The notes beneath the pieces were generated by a model, which saw only the letters and a program-made list of their open reading frames with translations, ran no database searches and was not told the DNA's origin. The position numbers and the translations under genes were made by a program. Source: Pelagerythrobacter aerophilus (GTDB lineage Bacteria > Pseudomonadota > Alphaproteobacteria > Sphingomonadales > Sphingomonadaceae). From it: 64,000 nucleotides of DNA. The stretch lies in NCBI RefSeq assembly GCF_003581645.1, contig NZ_QXFK01000014.1, positions 496,001-560,000 on the forward strand. The letters are read 5' to 3'. Below are positions 20,331 through 29,527 of the stretch, piece by piece. Each line of letters opens with the position of its first letter. Position 1 is the first letter of the stretch.

Positions 20331-23300
20331 GCAGCGCTCTCGCCGTCGTCGAGGCGCGCCTGCCATTCGTCTAACCGCATGAGCTGGTCGTAATCCGCGT
20401 AGCCCGGATAGTCCGGGTTCTTGCGCGCGGTGAACGGTTCGGAGCCCTTGATATAGTCGCCGATCGCCTCGTGCAGCTTTTTCTCGGTCAGCGGCAGAAA
20501 GCTTTCGGGCGCGATTCCGACCCTCTTGGTGCCGATCCGCAGCGGCGTTTCGACATAGCCGAAATCGCCCTCACGATTCTTCGCGAGCGACCAGTATTCG
20601 AAAGCCGTGGGTTCGCCGGAAACGTCCTTGATGCCATCCGTGCGCGCCATCAGACCGATCAGGCCGAGCTGGAGTGCGAAACCTTCCTGCACCATGGCCC
20701 AGCTCGGCGGCTTGCCGGTCTTGTAGTCCACGATCGCGAGTTCGCCACCGGGCAGACGGTCGATCCGGTCCGCGCGTCCGTGAATGCGGACGCCGTCGAC
20801 GATCATCTCGCCCTTGCGCTCGACGGCGATCACCTCGCGTTCCGGCTCGGCGTCGATCTGCGCCTCGACCCATTCGAGAGCAGCCATCAGGCGGGGACGC
20901 CAAAGGCCGCGCATCAGCGGATGGGCGTTCATTTCCTCCAGCACGCTTTCGGCAATGGGTTTGAGCGGCGCCCGGGGATCGTCCTCGCGAGCGGCGTGCC
21001 AGCGTTCGAGAATCTTGTGCGCTGCGGTGCCCTGCCATGCGGCGGAAGGCTCGGCGTCGAGCGCGTCGAGAGGGCGCAGGCCAAGGATCGCGCTTGCGTA
21101 GAACTGGTAGGGATCGCCGAGCAGCCGATCGAGCGCGGTGACAGCGATCGGCACGTCGCGCTGCTCTGCACTGGGGCGCGGCTCCGGGCGCGGATAGGGC
21201 GGCGGCTCGGCTGAAGCGGCATCGAGTACCCGCGCCAAGTCGACCGCGGCCTTCTCCTCATGCGATTCGAGCAGTGTCTCGCCGAGAAGCGCCTTGACCC
21301 GCAGCAGGAACCGCGAGGGGATTGCCGGGCCGCTCTCATCCCGCGCGGCACGGCTCAGCACCACCTCAGGCGCGCCCAGAGCGCCCGCAAGATCGTGCGC
21401 CGACAGGCCGATGCGGAAGTCCGCACCGGGAACGCCCAGCGCCCGCATCACCGGTGGTGCGAGAAGCGGGTCGGGCGCGGGGCGCGGCGGCCAGCTCCCC
21501 TCGTTGAGGCCGCCGCAGATCACGAGATCCGCGCGGCTCATGCGCGATTCGAGCAGGCCATAGATCGCGACACGCGGGTGCCCGCCGTAGGGAGGCCGCA
21601 CGGCGACCCGGTCCATCGCCTCACGCAGCACGGTGGCGAGATCGGTGGAGGCGAGGTCAAGGCCTACTTCCCGTGCATGCAGGCGCAGGTCGTCGATAAA
21701 GGCAGAGAGCGCGCGCCCGTCCTCGCGTGCCCAGAGCTGCGCGCCGCACAGCGCCTCCCCCGTCGCTGCAAGCGCGTCGAGTTGATCGGCAAGCAGCGGT
21801 TCGTCCTCCCCACTTAGGAGGAGCGGCGCGAGAATCGTTTCTATCTCGGTCCACCAGTCCGCAATCCCGCGCGATTTCTCGCCAAGACGCAGGACGAACT
21901 CGCGCAAGGGCGCGAAGCCCGGCGCGGGTCGCGGCCCCCGTAGCGCGAGTTCGAGCGCGCGCGCATGGTCGAGCCAGTCGGCGCGGCCGAACGGCAGCCC
22001 CGCCAGTGGGTGCTCCAGCAACGCCATCAGCGGCACCGGCGCAGCGTCCTCGGCTGCAACCTCGGCAAGCAGGAGCAGAAGCCGTCCCGCCGGCGTTTGC
22101 GACAATGGCCGCCCTGCGGAATCGTCCGCCTCGATATTCCAGCGCCGCAAATGCGCCGCGACGCGCGCCGCGAGCCCGCGGTCGGGCGTCACCACCGCCA
22201 CGCGCTTGCCGGGGACCTCCAGCGCCTCGCGTACGAGAAGCGCGATCGCCTGCGTCTCCTCTTCCGGATTGGCGCTTTCCATGATCCGCACGCCAGTGAG
22301 GCGGCGCTTCTCGGAAGGAAGTTCGACCCAGCCCGTGCTCGCCTGCGGCGGCAGGAACAGGCTGGAGATCGCGTGGCTGCGCCTGGGCTCCGCCGCGCCG
22401 AGCCCCCGGCGGTGCCACGGCAGCACCTCGCCCCGCGCGACACCCATGCGGTTGAGCAGCAGTTTGAGGTGATACTGCGGATGGGTCACCGCATCGCCGC
22501 GTGCGAACGCGGTATCTTCAGGACTGTCGCCCCGGCCCGCGCGCCCCAGCTCGTCCCACACGGCGTCGTCCAATGCGAGGTCGAAATCGGGCAGCACGAC
22601 CGCGCCGTTGGGCAGATCGGCAACCACTCTCAGCAGTTTGGCGAGTTCGGGCGCGGCGCTGGTCACACCTGCCGCAACAATGGGACTTGGCGGTGGATGG
22701 TCCCGCCACCGCTTCGCCGCGCGGGCGAACAGCATGTTCCGGCGCGTGGCGGCGTCGACCATGCCGAGTCGTTGGAGCTCCGCCAGCCATATCGTCTGCA
22801 CGGTGTAGAAAAGCTTGGTGTTTTCGCTCCAGTGAGAGGCGACTTCGGCAAGCGCCTGCATCACCGGCTCCTGCCACAAGTCGTCGGGCGCGACGCCTTC
22901 CACCAGCAGCCGGTCCATCGTTTGTCCGATCTCGTGCGCGATCCGCAGCCGGCCCGCTGGCGTCGGCTTCGGATCGCGCCCGAGTGCCGCCATCGCCTGG
23001 TCCACGAGCTGCGCCAGCGTCAACCAGCGCCGCGTGGGCTCGACCGCTGGAGGAATGTCGCTCGCACCCAGCGGGTCGAGCAGCGCGCCTAACGTCTCGT
23101 CGAGATCGAGGTCGCCGACAACGGCCATGCGCGGCATCAGCATTCCGGGCTGACTCTCTGCCCCGAAGTGGCGGATGAAGGCTTCGGTAACGGTGCGGAC
23201 GGCGCGAGTGCTCGGCAGCAGCAGCGTCAGGCGGGCGAGACCGAGATCGGCTTCGGCGTAGCGCGGGACGAGGCCGGCCACCAGCGCATCGGCGAAACCG

Positions 23301-23347
23301 CGGTGCGCGGCGATCGAATAGACGCTCGGCCCGCTGCGTTCAGCCAC
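20327..23347 (-). CDS. addB: double-strand break repair protein AddB
   Basis: The partner of AddA, about 1006 aa, with a RecB-family nuclease core near the C-terminus (L-A-I-V-D-Y-K-T-G-K-P). The N-terminal helicase-like half lacks a clear Walker A. The C-terminal region that in Bacillus AddB holds three iron-sulfur cysteines reads N-P-D-Y-P-G-Y-A-D-Y-D, with no Cys. I chose the GTG at 23347, which overlaps the murU stop by 8 bases; a longer frame to 23491 runs into murU. Confidence 0.93.
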   Translation of the reverse strand: MAERSGPSVYSIAAHRGFADALVAGLVPRYAEADLGLARLTLLLPSTRAVRTVTEAFIRHFGAESQPGMLMPRMAVVGDLDLDETLGALLDPLGASDIPPAVEPTRRWLTLAQLVDQAMAALGRDPKPTPAGRLRIAHEIGQTMDRLLVEGVAPDDLWQEPVMQALAEVASHWSENTKLFYTVQTIWLAELQRLGMVDAATRRNMLFARAAKRWRDHPPPSPIVAAGVTSAAPELAKLLRVVADLPNGAVVLPDFDLALDDAVWDELGRAGRGDSPEDTAFARGDAVTHPQYHLKLLLNRMGVARGEVLPWHRRGLGAAEPRRSHAISSLFLPPQASTGWVELPSEKRRLTGVRIMESANPEEETQAIALLVREALEVPGKRVAVVTPDRGLAARVAAHLRRWNIEADDSAGRPLSQTPAGRLLLLLAEVAAEDAAPVPLMALLEHPLAGLPFGRADWLDHARALELALRGPRPAPGFAPLREFVLRLGEKSRGIADWWTEIETILAPLLLSGEDEPLLADQLDALAATGEALCGAQLWAREDGRALSAFIDDLRLHAREVGLDLASTDLATVLREAMDRVAVRPPYGGHPRVAIYGLLESRMSRADLVICGGLNEGSWPPRPAPDPLLAPPVMRALGVPGADFRIGLSAHDLAGALGAPEVVLSRAARDESGPAIPSRFLLRVKALLGETLLESHEEKAAVDLARVLDAASAEPPPYPRPEPRPSAEQRDVPIAVTALDRLLGDPYQFYASAILGLRPLDALDAEPSAAWQGTAAHKILERWHAAREDDPRAPLKPIAESVLEEMNAHPLMRGLWRPRLMAALEWVEAQIDAEPEREVIAVERKGEMIVDGVRIHGRADRIDRLPGGELAIVDYKTGKPPSWAMVQEGFALQLGLIGLMARTDGIKDVSGEPTAFEYWSLAKNREGDFGYVETPLRIGTKRVGIAPESFLPLTEKKLHEAIGDYIKGSEPFTARKNPDYPGYADYDQLMRLDEWQARLDDGESAA

Positions 23348-24056
23348 GCCTGAGCGCTTCTTCGGTCGGCGCAATCGCCTCCGGAGTCCCGACCTCGAAC
23401 CATAGACCGGTGAATACGGTGCCGTAGAGTCGACCTTCCGCCATGGCGCGCTCCCACAGCACCATGGTGCCGAACGGACCCTCCGGCGCATCGCGCAGCA
23501 GGCGGTGCGACACGAGCTGGATACCGGTGTAGATGAACGGCGCGATCCGGCCGGGCAAGCGCCGCTTCAACCGGCCGACCGGATCCATATGGAAGTCGCC
23601 CAGTCCGCGGAAATTGCTCGCCCGAGCATGGGGCACAACCAGCAGGAGCGCGTCCATCTCGTCCGGATTCCACAGCTCCGACAGGTCGGCGAAGGCATCG
23701 CGCGGGCCTTCGAGCCAGATGTTGTCGGCATTGAGGCAGAAGAACGGGTCCGGCAGGTGCGGCAACGCCTTGGTCATACCGCCGCCGGTTTCGAGCAGCA
23801 GGTCGCGCTCGTCGGAGATCGTCACTTTCGGCCTGGCGCGTTCCTTCAGGTGCGCCTCGAGCGAATCGGCGAGGTAATGGACGTTGACCACCGCTTTCGC
23901 CACGCCGGCCTCGGCGAGGCGATCGAGCGTGTGGTCGATCAGCGGCTTGCCGGCGACGCGCACCATCGGCTTGGGCTGGCTCGCGGTGAGCGGCCGCATG
24001 CGTTTTCCCAGCCCGGCGGCCATGACCATCGCGGTGTCGGACGCAAGCGTGGTCAC
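23340..24056 (-). CDS. murU: nucleotidyltransferase, probable N-acetylmuramate alpha-1-phosphate uridylyltransferase MurU
   Basis: It has the sugar-nucleotide pyrophosphorylase signature M-V-M-A-A-G-L-G-K-R-M-R-P-L and a later L-N-A-D-N metal site. With AmgK upstream, it should form UDP-MurNAc from recycled MurNAc, bypassing de novo synthesis and the fosfomycin target. The GTG at 24056 overlaps the amgK stop (GTGA); 238 aa fits the family. Assignment rests on pairing with the kinase as much as on sequence. Confidence 0.85.
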   Translation of the reverse strand: MTTLASDTAMVMAAGLGKRMRPLTASQPKPMVRVAGKPLIDHTLDRLAEAGVAKAVVNVHYLADSLEAHLKERARPKVTISDERDLLLETGGGMTKALPHLPDPFFCLNADNIWLEGPRDAFADLSELWNPDEMDALLLVVPHARASNFRGLGDFHMDPVGRLKRRLPGRIAPFIYTGIQLVSHRLLRDAPEGPFGTMVLWERAMAEGRLYGTVFTGLWFEVGTPEAIAPTEEALRRG

Positions 24057-25042
24057 TGGATTTCCCCGCCGAACGTATCGCGGATATTGCGCGGAATGTT
24101 GAGATCGAACCAGCTTGCGACGGGAGCGAGCGCGGGGTGCGCGAGATCGCGCTCCATCGCTTCCCATACACGCGGGATCATTGCGAGATAGCGCGCCTTG
24201 CCGTCGCGCTTCCACAGGCGAGTGAAGATGCCCACGATCTTCGCATTCCGCTGCGCACCGAGCCGGGCATAGTCGGCCTCGAACTCGTCACTGGGCGCGG
24301 CACGTGCAATGTAGCGGTCGAGCATCGCGCGCTCGAGCTCGACCGAAACGTCGCGGCGGGCATCCTGCAGCAGCGACACGAGGTCGTAGGCGGGATGGCC
24401 GACGAGCGCATCCTGGAAATCGATCAGCCCCTGCGCGCCGGTGCCGTCCGGCGCGGGGCCGAGCAGCATGATGTTCTCCGCATGATAGTCGCGCAGGACG
24501 GTCACGCCGGGCTGCTGGCGGGCCAGCAGCGGCGCGAGCGCTTCATTCCATGCGGTAGAGTAACCCTCGGCGTCGACCGCCAGCTCCATCGCGGGGCAGT
24601 ACCATTCGGTCAGCAGTGCGGCTTCGCGTTGATAGACCGCCATATCGTAGGGATCGAACGGTCCCGGCGGCGCGCGGTGCAGCTCGACGAGGGCATCGAT
24701 CGCCGCCGCGTAGGCATTGGTCTCGCCATCGGGGTTCTCGTCCAGCCAGTCGCGCATCCGGTCGACGCCGAAATCCTCCAGCAGGATCCAGCCCGCCTCG
24801 GCGTCCTCCGCAATGATCTCGGGCGCACGCTGCCCGTGCGCGGCAAGCCAGTGCGCGACGTCGAGGAACGGGCGGGGGTCTTCCTCAGGAGGCGGCGCGT
24901 GCATCAGCATGGCCTTGCGATCACCGTCGCGCACGCGGAAATAGCGGCGGAAGGATGCATCGCCGGGGATCGGATCGACCGCGGCCCCTCCCCATCCTGC
25001 GCTTTCGAGGAATTGAATCAGGCCGTCGGGCAGTTCGCTCAT
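24053..25042 (-). CDS. amgK: aminoglycoside-phosphotransferase-fold kinase, probable MurNAc/GlcNAc anomeric kinase AmgK
   Basis: A 329-aa protein of the APH fold with the catalytic loop D-Y-H-A-E-N and metal motif G-L-I-D-F-Q-D-A. AmgK phosphorylates the anomeric carbon of MurNAc/GlcNAc in cell-wall recycling. It overlaps tsaE (ATGA) and murU (GTGA). The M-S-E-L-P start is chosen for that overlap. Aminoglycoside resistance is unlikely given the context. Confidence 0.85.
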   Translation of the reverse strand: MSELPDGLIQFLESAGWGGAAVDPIPGDASFRRYFRVRDGDRKAMLMHAPPPEEDPRPFLDVAHWLAAHGQRAPEIIAEDAEAGWILLEDFGVDRMRDWLDENPDGETNAYAAAIDALVELHRAPPGPFDPYDMAVYQREAALLTEWYCPAMELAVDAEGYSTAWNEALAPLLARQQPGVTVLRDYHAENIMLLGPAPDGTGAQGLIDFQDALVGHPAYDLVSLLQDARRDVSVELERAMLDRYIARAAPSDEFEADYARLGAQRNAKIVGIFTRLWKRDGKARYLAMIPRVWEAMERDLAHPALAPVASWFDLNIPRNIRDTFGGEIQ

Positions 25043-25479
25043 GGCAGGCGCCCTAGCCAATCCGCGCCGGGTTCGACAATCGCCTTGCGTCCGCTTCCAG
25101 CAATTTCGAGCAGGATCGAGAGGCAGCCCGGCTCGTGCGCGAAGCCGCCGGCGTTCTCGGGCCATTCGGCAATCAAAGCAGCACCCTCTCGGTAGTCGTC
25201 TAGACCGATTTCCTCTGCCTCCTCGGGGTGTTGGAGTCGGTAGAAGTCCGCGTGGACGAGCGGCGGGTCGAGTGCGTCGTAAGTCTCGACGATCGTAAAA
25301 GTAGGCGAAGGCACTTCCCCGTCGTGGCCGAGTGAGGAGACGATCGCGCGCGCCAATGTGGTTTTACCCGCGCCCAGTCCACCCGAGAGTGCGATCACGT
25401 CACCCGCCCGCAACCGAGCGGCTATGCGCCTGCCGAACGCCTCAACCGCGGATAGGTCGGGAAGCTCCACTTCAACCAT
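25039..25479 (-). CDS. tsaE: tRNA threonylcarbamoyladenosine biosynthesis ATPase TsaE
   Basis: TsaE works with TsaB and TsaD to make t6A37 in tRNAs reading ANN codons. The 146-aa protein has Walker A S-G-G-L-G-A-G-K-T-T and the later H-A-D-F-Y-R-L segment typical of YjeE/TsaE. The ATG at 25479 shares a base with the upstream kinase stop (TGATG); a GTG one codon earlier is possible. Confidence 0.95.
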   Translation of the reverse strand: MVEVELPDLSAVEAFGRRIAARLRAGDVIALSGGLGAGKTTLARAIVSSLGHDGEVPSPTFTIVETYDALDPPLVHADFYRLQHPEEAEEIGLDDYREGAALIAEWPENAGGFAHEPGCLSILLEIAGSGRKAIVEPGADWLGRLP

Positions 25480-27821
25480 CACGGCAATTCGATCGTCACG
25501 GTCGTACCTTTGCCTTCGCGCGACACGATCTCGAGGGCCCCGCCCTGTGCTTCGATGAGCTGGCGCGCAAGCGGAATGCCGAGCCCCTGGCGCCGCACGA
25601 GGCCGTTGCCGTCGGGCGTCGTGCGCAGCCCGTCGAGCGCATGCGCGAGTTCCTTGGCGGTCATGCCCCTGCCATTGTCCGAGATTACGATCCGTGCACC
25701 CTCGGCCTTGCGCGTGAGGTCGACCAGTATCTTGCCGCCCTTACCGGTCGCAGCGATCGCATTGTCGAGCAGGTGCCCGATCGCGCGGCCGAGCTGACGC
25801 GGGTCGGCATCGACTTTGCCTGCCGCGCTGCCGCGCAAGTCGAGGCTCAGCCCGCCGCCAAGGATCGCCTGCTCCCGCTCGCGCACTACTTTGGTCACGA
25901 ACGGCATTAGCGCGATCCGCTCCTTGGCGATCGGCAGCAGCCCCGCTTCGCTCTGCGAGAGATCGAGCACGTTCTCGACCTGATCGGCCAGCCTCGCGAC
26001 CGAATCCAGTATCGCGCGAACATAGTCCTTGCCCTGATCGGAAAGTTCGCCCGCCGCACCGCTCTCCAGCAATTCGGCGAACCCGCCGATCGACGTGAGC
26101 GGCGTGCGGAACTCGTAGGACATGTTGGCAAGGAAACGGGTCTTGACCTGATCCGCCTCCTCCAAGGCCATGTTCCGCTCTCGCAGTGCCTCCTCGGCTT
26201 TCTGCGAATCGGTGATGTCGAGCACCGTCAGCAGCCCGTTGCCGTCGGGTAAGGGAACCCCTGCGAACTCGAGCGTGCGCCCGTCGGCGAGCTGGATGCG
26301 CCCCCCTTGCTCCTTGCGATCGAGTGTCGCCGCCCGGATCACCTCACCGACTGCCTTGGTCTGAGCGGGCTTGGCGAGATTCGGCGCGATCGCTTCGAGC
26401 AGCCGGTCGGCGGAAGGGTGCGTGTCCATCAGTTCCGGATCGAGGCCCCAGCTCCCGGCAAAGCCGCGATTCCATAGCTGCAAGTGTCCGTCCGGCGCGA
26501 AGACCGCGAGTGCTTCGAACAAACTGTCGAACGTGGCGGTCCGAGTGCGCAGGAGCGTGTCGCGGGTGGCGGAAAGCGCGAGCTGCTCGGTGCGGTCCTC
26601 GGCGATCAGCACCAGACTGCCGTCCGGCATCGGGTTCGCGACCACGCGCAGGTGCGTCTTGTCCGCGAGCGGCCAGGCTTCCTCGCGCGGCGCGCCGGCG
26701 CTGAACCACTCTGCGTGCTCGCGGCGCCATGTCGGGAAATCGCGTACCTCGGGAGTCTTTCCGGCATCGCGCGCGTCGCTGAGGAAGCGCTCGAAGTCGA
26801 GCCCGGCCGCGACGGAACCCGGCGCCACGCCGAAGATCCGGCGGAAAGGCTGGTTGGCAAAAGTCAGGCGGCGGCGCGCGTCGAACTGCGCGACGCCGAC
26901 GGAAAGCTGGTCGAGGATCGATCGCTGAGCCTCCCGGAAGGCCCGGAACGCGCGGGCGAGTTCCTCCTGGTCCTCAATGTCGATCGCATAGCCGGCGATC
27001 CCCTCCTGCCCGAGAGGCAAGTCGCTAACCCGTAGCGAGCGTCGCTTGCCCGCGACCGTGGTGGCGACGATCCGCTCGATCGGCGTCTTCTGGTCGACGG
27101 AGTGGCGGGCGACCTGCGCGGCCGTCAGCCCGTCGACCGCCTCGATCAGCTCGAGCTGGCGCTCGACGGCATCGGCCGCACTGGCCGCGCCGACCGCTTC
27201 GACATAGGCCGCATTGACGAGCTGCAGCCGCGCGTCGGGCCCGCGGAACCACATCGGCATCGGCGCCCCTTCGATCAGGCCGACCAGTGCCGCGAAATCG
27301 CCACGAGCACGTGCTGCTTCCTCTCGCAGCAGGGCGAGTTCGCTCTCGCTTTCGCTGAAATCGAACACCCAGACGAGCGCGGCGCCGCCGGGCGAGACTT
27401 GTGGATCGGCGAGAGCGCCGCGCAGAGCCAGGCTGCGCTGCGATCCCGGGGGGGTAATGGCCATGCGGAATGGCGCAGCAGTTTTCTGCGCGCGGCGCAC
27501 GTTCTCGGTCAGTTCGGCGAGTTGACCATCCGACAGGCCTTCCCCGTTCCGACCGGCCAGTTCACTCAGGTATGCAGGCAGCTTGGCAAGCCCGAGCCAG
27601 GCTGCGAGCCGCTCCGATGCCTCGATCCGCATGTCGGCGCGCACCAGCAGTGGAATGGCCGGCGCCTCGTCGATCATGCGGGCCATGCGCCGTGCGGCCC
27701 GGCGGCTGGTTTCGGCCCCTTTAGCCTTCCCCGCCGCCGCGATCATCAGCCATGCGGCACCGGCCGTCCAGGCTGCAAGCAGCAGCCCGATCAGAGCCAG
27801 CGCGGTAGGGGAGAGGTCCAT
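25479..27821 (-). CDS. divL: DivL-like tyrosine-bearing sensor histidine-kinase homologue
   Basis: A 780-aa protein with one N-terminal membrane segment (residues about 6-30), several PAS-like regions (roughly 180-290, 300-410, 430-540), a dimerisation/H-box helix and a C-terminal HATPase. In the H-box F-L-A-N-M-S-Y-E-F-R-T-P-L the phospho-accepting His is Tyr569 (codon 26115-26117). Caulobacter DivL has the same exchange at Tyr550; there it controls CckA-CtrA signalling through DivK rather than acting as an ordinary kinase. N (L-L-D-N-A) and G (D-N-G-R-G-M, G-L-G-I-P) boxes remain, so ATP binding is likely. The downstream order tsaE-amgK-murU-addB-addA supports the name. Confidence 0.85.
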   Translation of the reverse strand: MDLSPTALALIGLLLAAWTAGAAWLMIAAAGKAKGAETSRRAARRMARMIDEAPAIPLLVRADMRIEASERLAAWLGLAKLPAYLSELAGRNGEGLSDGQLAELTENVRRAQKTAAPFRMAITPPGSQRSLALRGALADPQVSPGGAALVWVFDFSESESELALLREEAARARGDFAALVGLIEGAPMPMWFRGPDARLQLVNAAYVEAVGAASAADAVERQLELIEAVDGLTAAQVARHSVDQKTPIERIVATTVAGKRRSLRVSDLPLGQEGIAGYAIDIEDQEELARAFRAFREAQRSILDQLSVGVAQFDARRRLTFANQPFRRIFGVAPGSVAAGLDFERFLSDARDAGKTPEVRDFPTWRREHAEWFSAGAPREEAWPLADKTHLRVVANPMPDGSLVLIAEDRTEQLALSATRDTLLRTRTATFDSLFEALAVFAPDGHLQLWNRGFAGSWGLDPELMDTHPSADRLLEAIAPNLAKPAQTKAVGEVIRAATLDRKEQGGRIQLADGRTLEFAGVPLPDGNGLLTVLDITDSQKAEEALRERNMALEEADQVKTRFLANMSYEFRTPLTSIGGFAELLESGAAGELSDQGKDYVRAILDSVARLADQVENVLDLSQSEAGLLPIAKERIALMPFVTKVVREREQAILGGGLSLDLRGSAAGKVDADPRQLGRAIGHLLDNAIAATGKGGKILVDLTRKAEGARIVISDNGRGMTAKELAHALDGLRTTPDGNGLVRRQGLGIPLARQLIEAQGGALEIVSREGKGTTVTIELP

Positions 27822-27878
27822 GCCGATCAGCTATGCGGCATGCGGAAAGGATGCAACGGCTATCCCGGCGCAAACGCC

Positions 27879-27912
27879 CGCTGCCGGACACCATCTGCGG
27901 CGTCCGGCAGCG
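27879..27912 (-). terminator. probable terminator hairpin after ahcY
   Basis: An 11-bp perfect stem, CGCTGCCGGAC (27879-27889) and GTCCGGCAGCG (27902-27912), lies 15 bases after the ahcY stop on the minus strand. Only a short T run follows, so it may also protect the transcript end. It separates ahcY from the divL operon. Confidence 0.5.
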
Positions 27913-27926
27913 GAGACAGCGCTGGC

Positions 27927-29339
27927 TCAGTAGCGGTAGTGATCCGGCTTGAACGGGCCGTTCTGTGGCACGCCGATATAGTCGGCCTGCTTCTTGCTGA
28001 GCTGCGTCAGCGCCACGCCGAGCTTCTCCAGGTGCAGCGCCGCGACCTTTTCGTCGAGGTGCTTTGGCAATACGTAGACATCGTTCTGGTATTCGTCCGA
28101 CTTGGTGAACAGCTCGATCTGCGCCAGCGTCTGGTTGGTGAAGCTGCTGCTCATCACGAAGCTCGGATGGCCGGTCGCGCAGCCGAGGTTCACCAGCCGT
28201 CCTTTGGCGAGCACGAGAATCGACTTGCCATCCGGGAAGGTGACCAGGTCGGTGCCCGGCTTGATTTCCTTCCACGTGTAGTTGTCGAGCGCCGAGATCT
28301 GGATCTCGCTGTCGAAGTGGCCGATGTTGCACACGATCGCCATGTTCTTCATCGCCTTCATGTGCTCGGCAGTGATCACGTCTTCGTTGCCGGTCGCGGT
28401 GACGAAGATGTCGCAGCGCGCGACCGCCTCCTCCATCGTCACCACCTCGAACCCGTCCATCGCCGCCTGAAGCGCGCAGATCGGGTCGATCTCGGTTACC
28501 ATGACACGCGCGCCGCCATTGCGCAGCGACGCAGCCGAACCCTTGCCGACATCCCCGTAACCCGCGACGCAGGCGACTTTGCCCGCCAGCATCACGTCGG
28601 TCGCACGGCGGATCGCGTCGACCAGAGACTCCTTGCAGCCGTAGAGGTTGTCGAACTTCGACTTGGTGACCGAGTCGTTGACGTTGATCGCCGGGAACGG
28701 GAGCTTGCCCTTCTTGGCGATCTGGTAGAGCCGCATCACGCCCGTGGTGGTCTCTTCGGAGACGCCCTTGATGTTCTGCACCGTCTTCGTGAGATAGCCC
28801 GGCTTCGCCTTCACGAACGCCTTGAGCGCGCGCTGCATCTCGATCTCTTCGGCATTCTGCGGTTCCGGCATTTCCTCACCCGCCTCGATCCGTGCGCCCC
28901 ACAGCGCGAACATCGTCGCGTCGCCGCCGTCGTCGAGGATCATGTTGGCGGTGCGATCCGCATCGTCGGGGGTCGACCAGTCGAAGATCTTGCCCACATA
29001 ATCCCAGTAGTCGGCAAGGCTCTCGCCCTTGACCGCGAAGACCGGGATGCCCTGTGCAGCGATCGCCGCGGCGGCATGATCCTGCGTCGAGAAAATGTTG
29101 CACGTCGCCCAGCGGACCTCAGCCCCGAGTGCGACCAGGGTTTCGATCAGCACCGCGGTCTGGATCGTCATGTGCAGGCTGCCGGTGATCCGGGCGCCCT
29201 TAAGCGGCTGCGCGGCGCCATATTCCTCGCGTAGCGCCATCAGGCCCGGCATCTCGGTTTCGGCAATCCCGATCTCGTCGCGCCCATATTCGGCGAGGGC
29301 GATGTCCTTGATGATGTAGTCCTGCTTGGCGTCGGCCAC
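27927..29339 (-). CDS. ahcY: adenosylhomocysteinase
   Basis: Hydrolyses S-adenosylhomocysteine to homocysteine and adenosine, using bound NAD, and so keeps SAM-dependent methylation running. The 470-aa length fits the bacterial form. The NAD site G-Y-G-D-V-G-K-G, the C-N-I-G-H-F-D segment and the C-terminal K-P-D-H-Y-R-Y end are all present. The start is GTG. A perfect dyad about 95 bases upstream suggests control by a SAM-cycle repressor. Confidence 0.98.
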   Translation of the reverse strand: MADAKQDYIIKDIALAEYGRDEIGIAETEMPGLMALREEYGAAQPLKGARITGSLHMTIQTAVLIETLVALGAEVRWATCNIFSTQDHAAAAIAAQGIPVFAVKGESLADYWDYVGKIFDWSTPDDADRTANMILDDGGDATMFALWGARIEAGEEMPEPQNAEEIEMQRALKAFVKAKPGYLTKTVQNIKGVSEETTTGVMRLYQIAKKGKLPFPAINVNDSVTKSKFDNLYGCKESLVDAIRRATDVMLAGKVACVAGYGDVGKGSAASLRNGGARVMVTEIDPICALQAAMDGFEVVTMEEAVARCDIFVTATGNEDVITAEHMKAMKNMAIVCNIGHFDSEIQISALDNYTWKEIKPGTDLVTFPDGKSILVLAKGRLVNLGCATGHPSFVMSSSFTNQTLAQIELFTKSDEYQNDVYVLPKHLDEKVAALHLEKLGVALTQLSKKQADYIGVPQNGPFKPDHYRY

Positions 29340-29432
29340 GAATGATCTCCTGCAATTCTGCTACGTCCGGCCCCGCGCGAGGGGGGACCTCGTGATCGGT
29401 CGCGATGTAGCGACCGGTCTGTTTCGAGGCAA

Positions 29433-29452
29433 ATATAAAGCGATCTTTATAT
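29433..29452. promoter_or_regulatory. operator-like dyad between ahcY and peroxiredoxin genes
   Basis: A perfect inverted repeat ATATAAAG-CGAT-CTTTATAT, AT-rich in a GC-rich genome, lies midway in a 188-bp divergent intergenic region. Its form and position are like operators of ArsR-family SAH-responsive regulators (SahR type), which control ahcY and methionine genes in proteobacteria. No arsR-type gene is in this window, so the regulator is inferred only. Confidence 0.6.
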
Positions 29453-29527
29453 GATGCCATATTGCCGTGCTGTGCGCAGGCTCTATATCGGGCGCGAACG
29501 GACGGGACGACGAAAGGAAATTTCTCG

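Noticed and set aside
17919-20393. 824-codon plus-strand open frame opposite addA
   Set aside because: A long antisense frame caused by high GC; composition is Arg/His/Leu-rich with no domain, and addA is unambiguous.
26115-26117. Tyr codon in the kinase H-box as a sequencing error or pseudogene mark
   Set aside because: Both the surrounding H-box and the operon order match DivL, where Tyr is the normal residue.
27102-29234. 710-codon plus-strand open frame across divL and ahcY
   Set aside because: Antisense to two well-supported genes; spans their intergenic hairpin.
29340-29527. SAM or SAH riboswitch upstream of ahcY
   Set aside because: I could not fold a convincing pseudoknot or match known riboswitch cores; the dyad explains the conserved-looking part.
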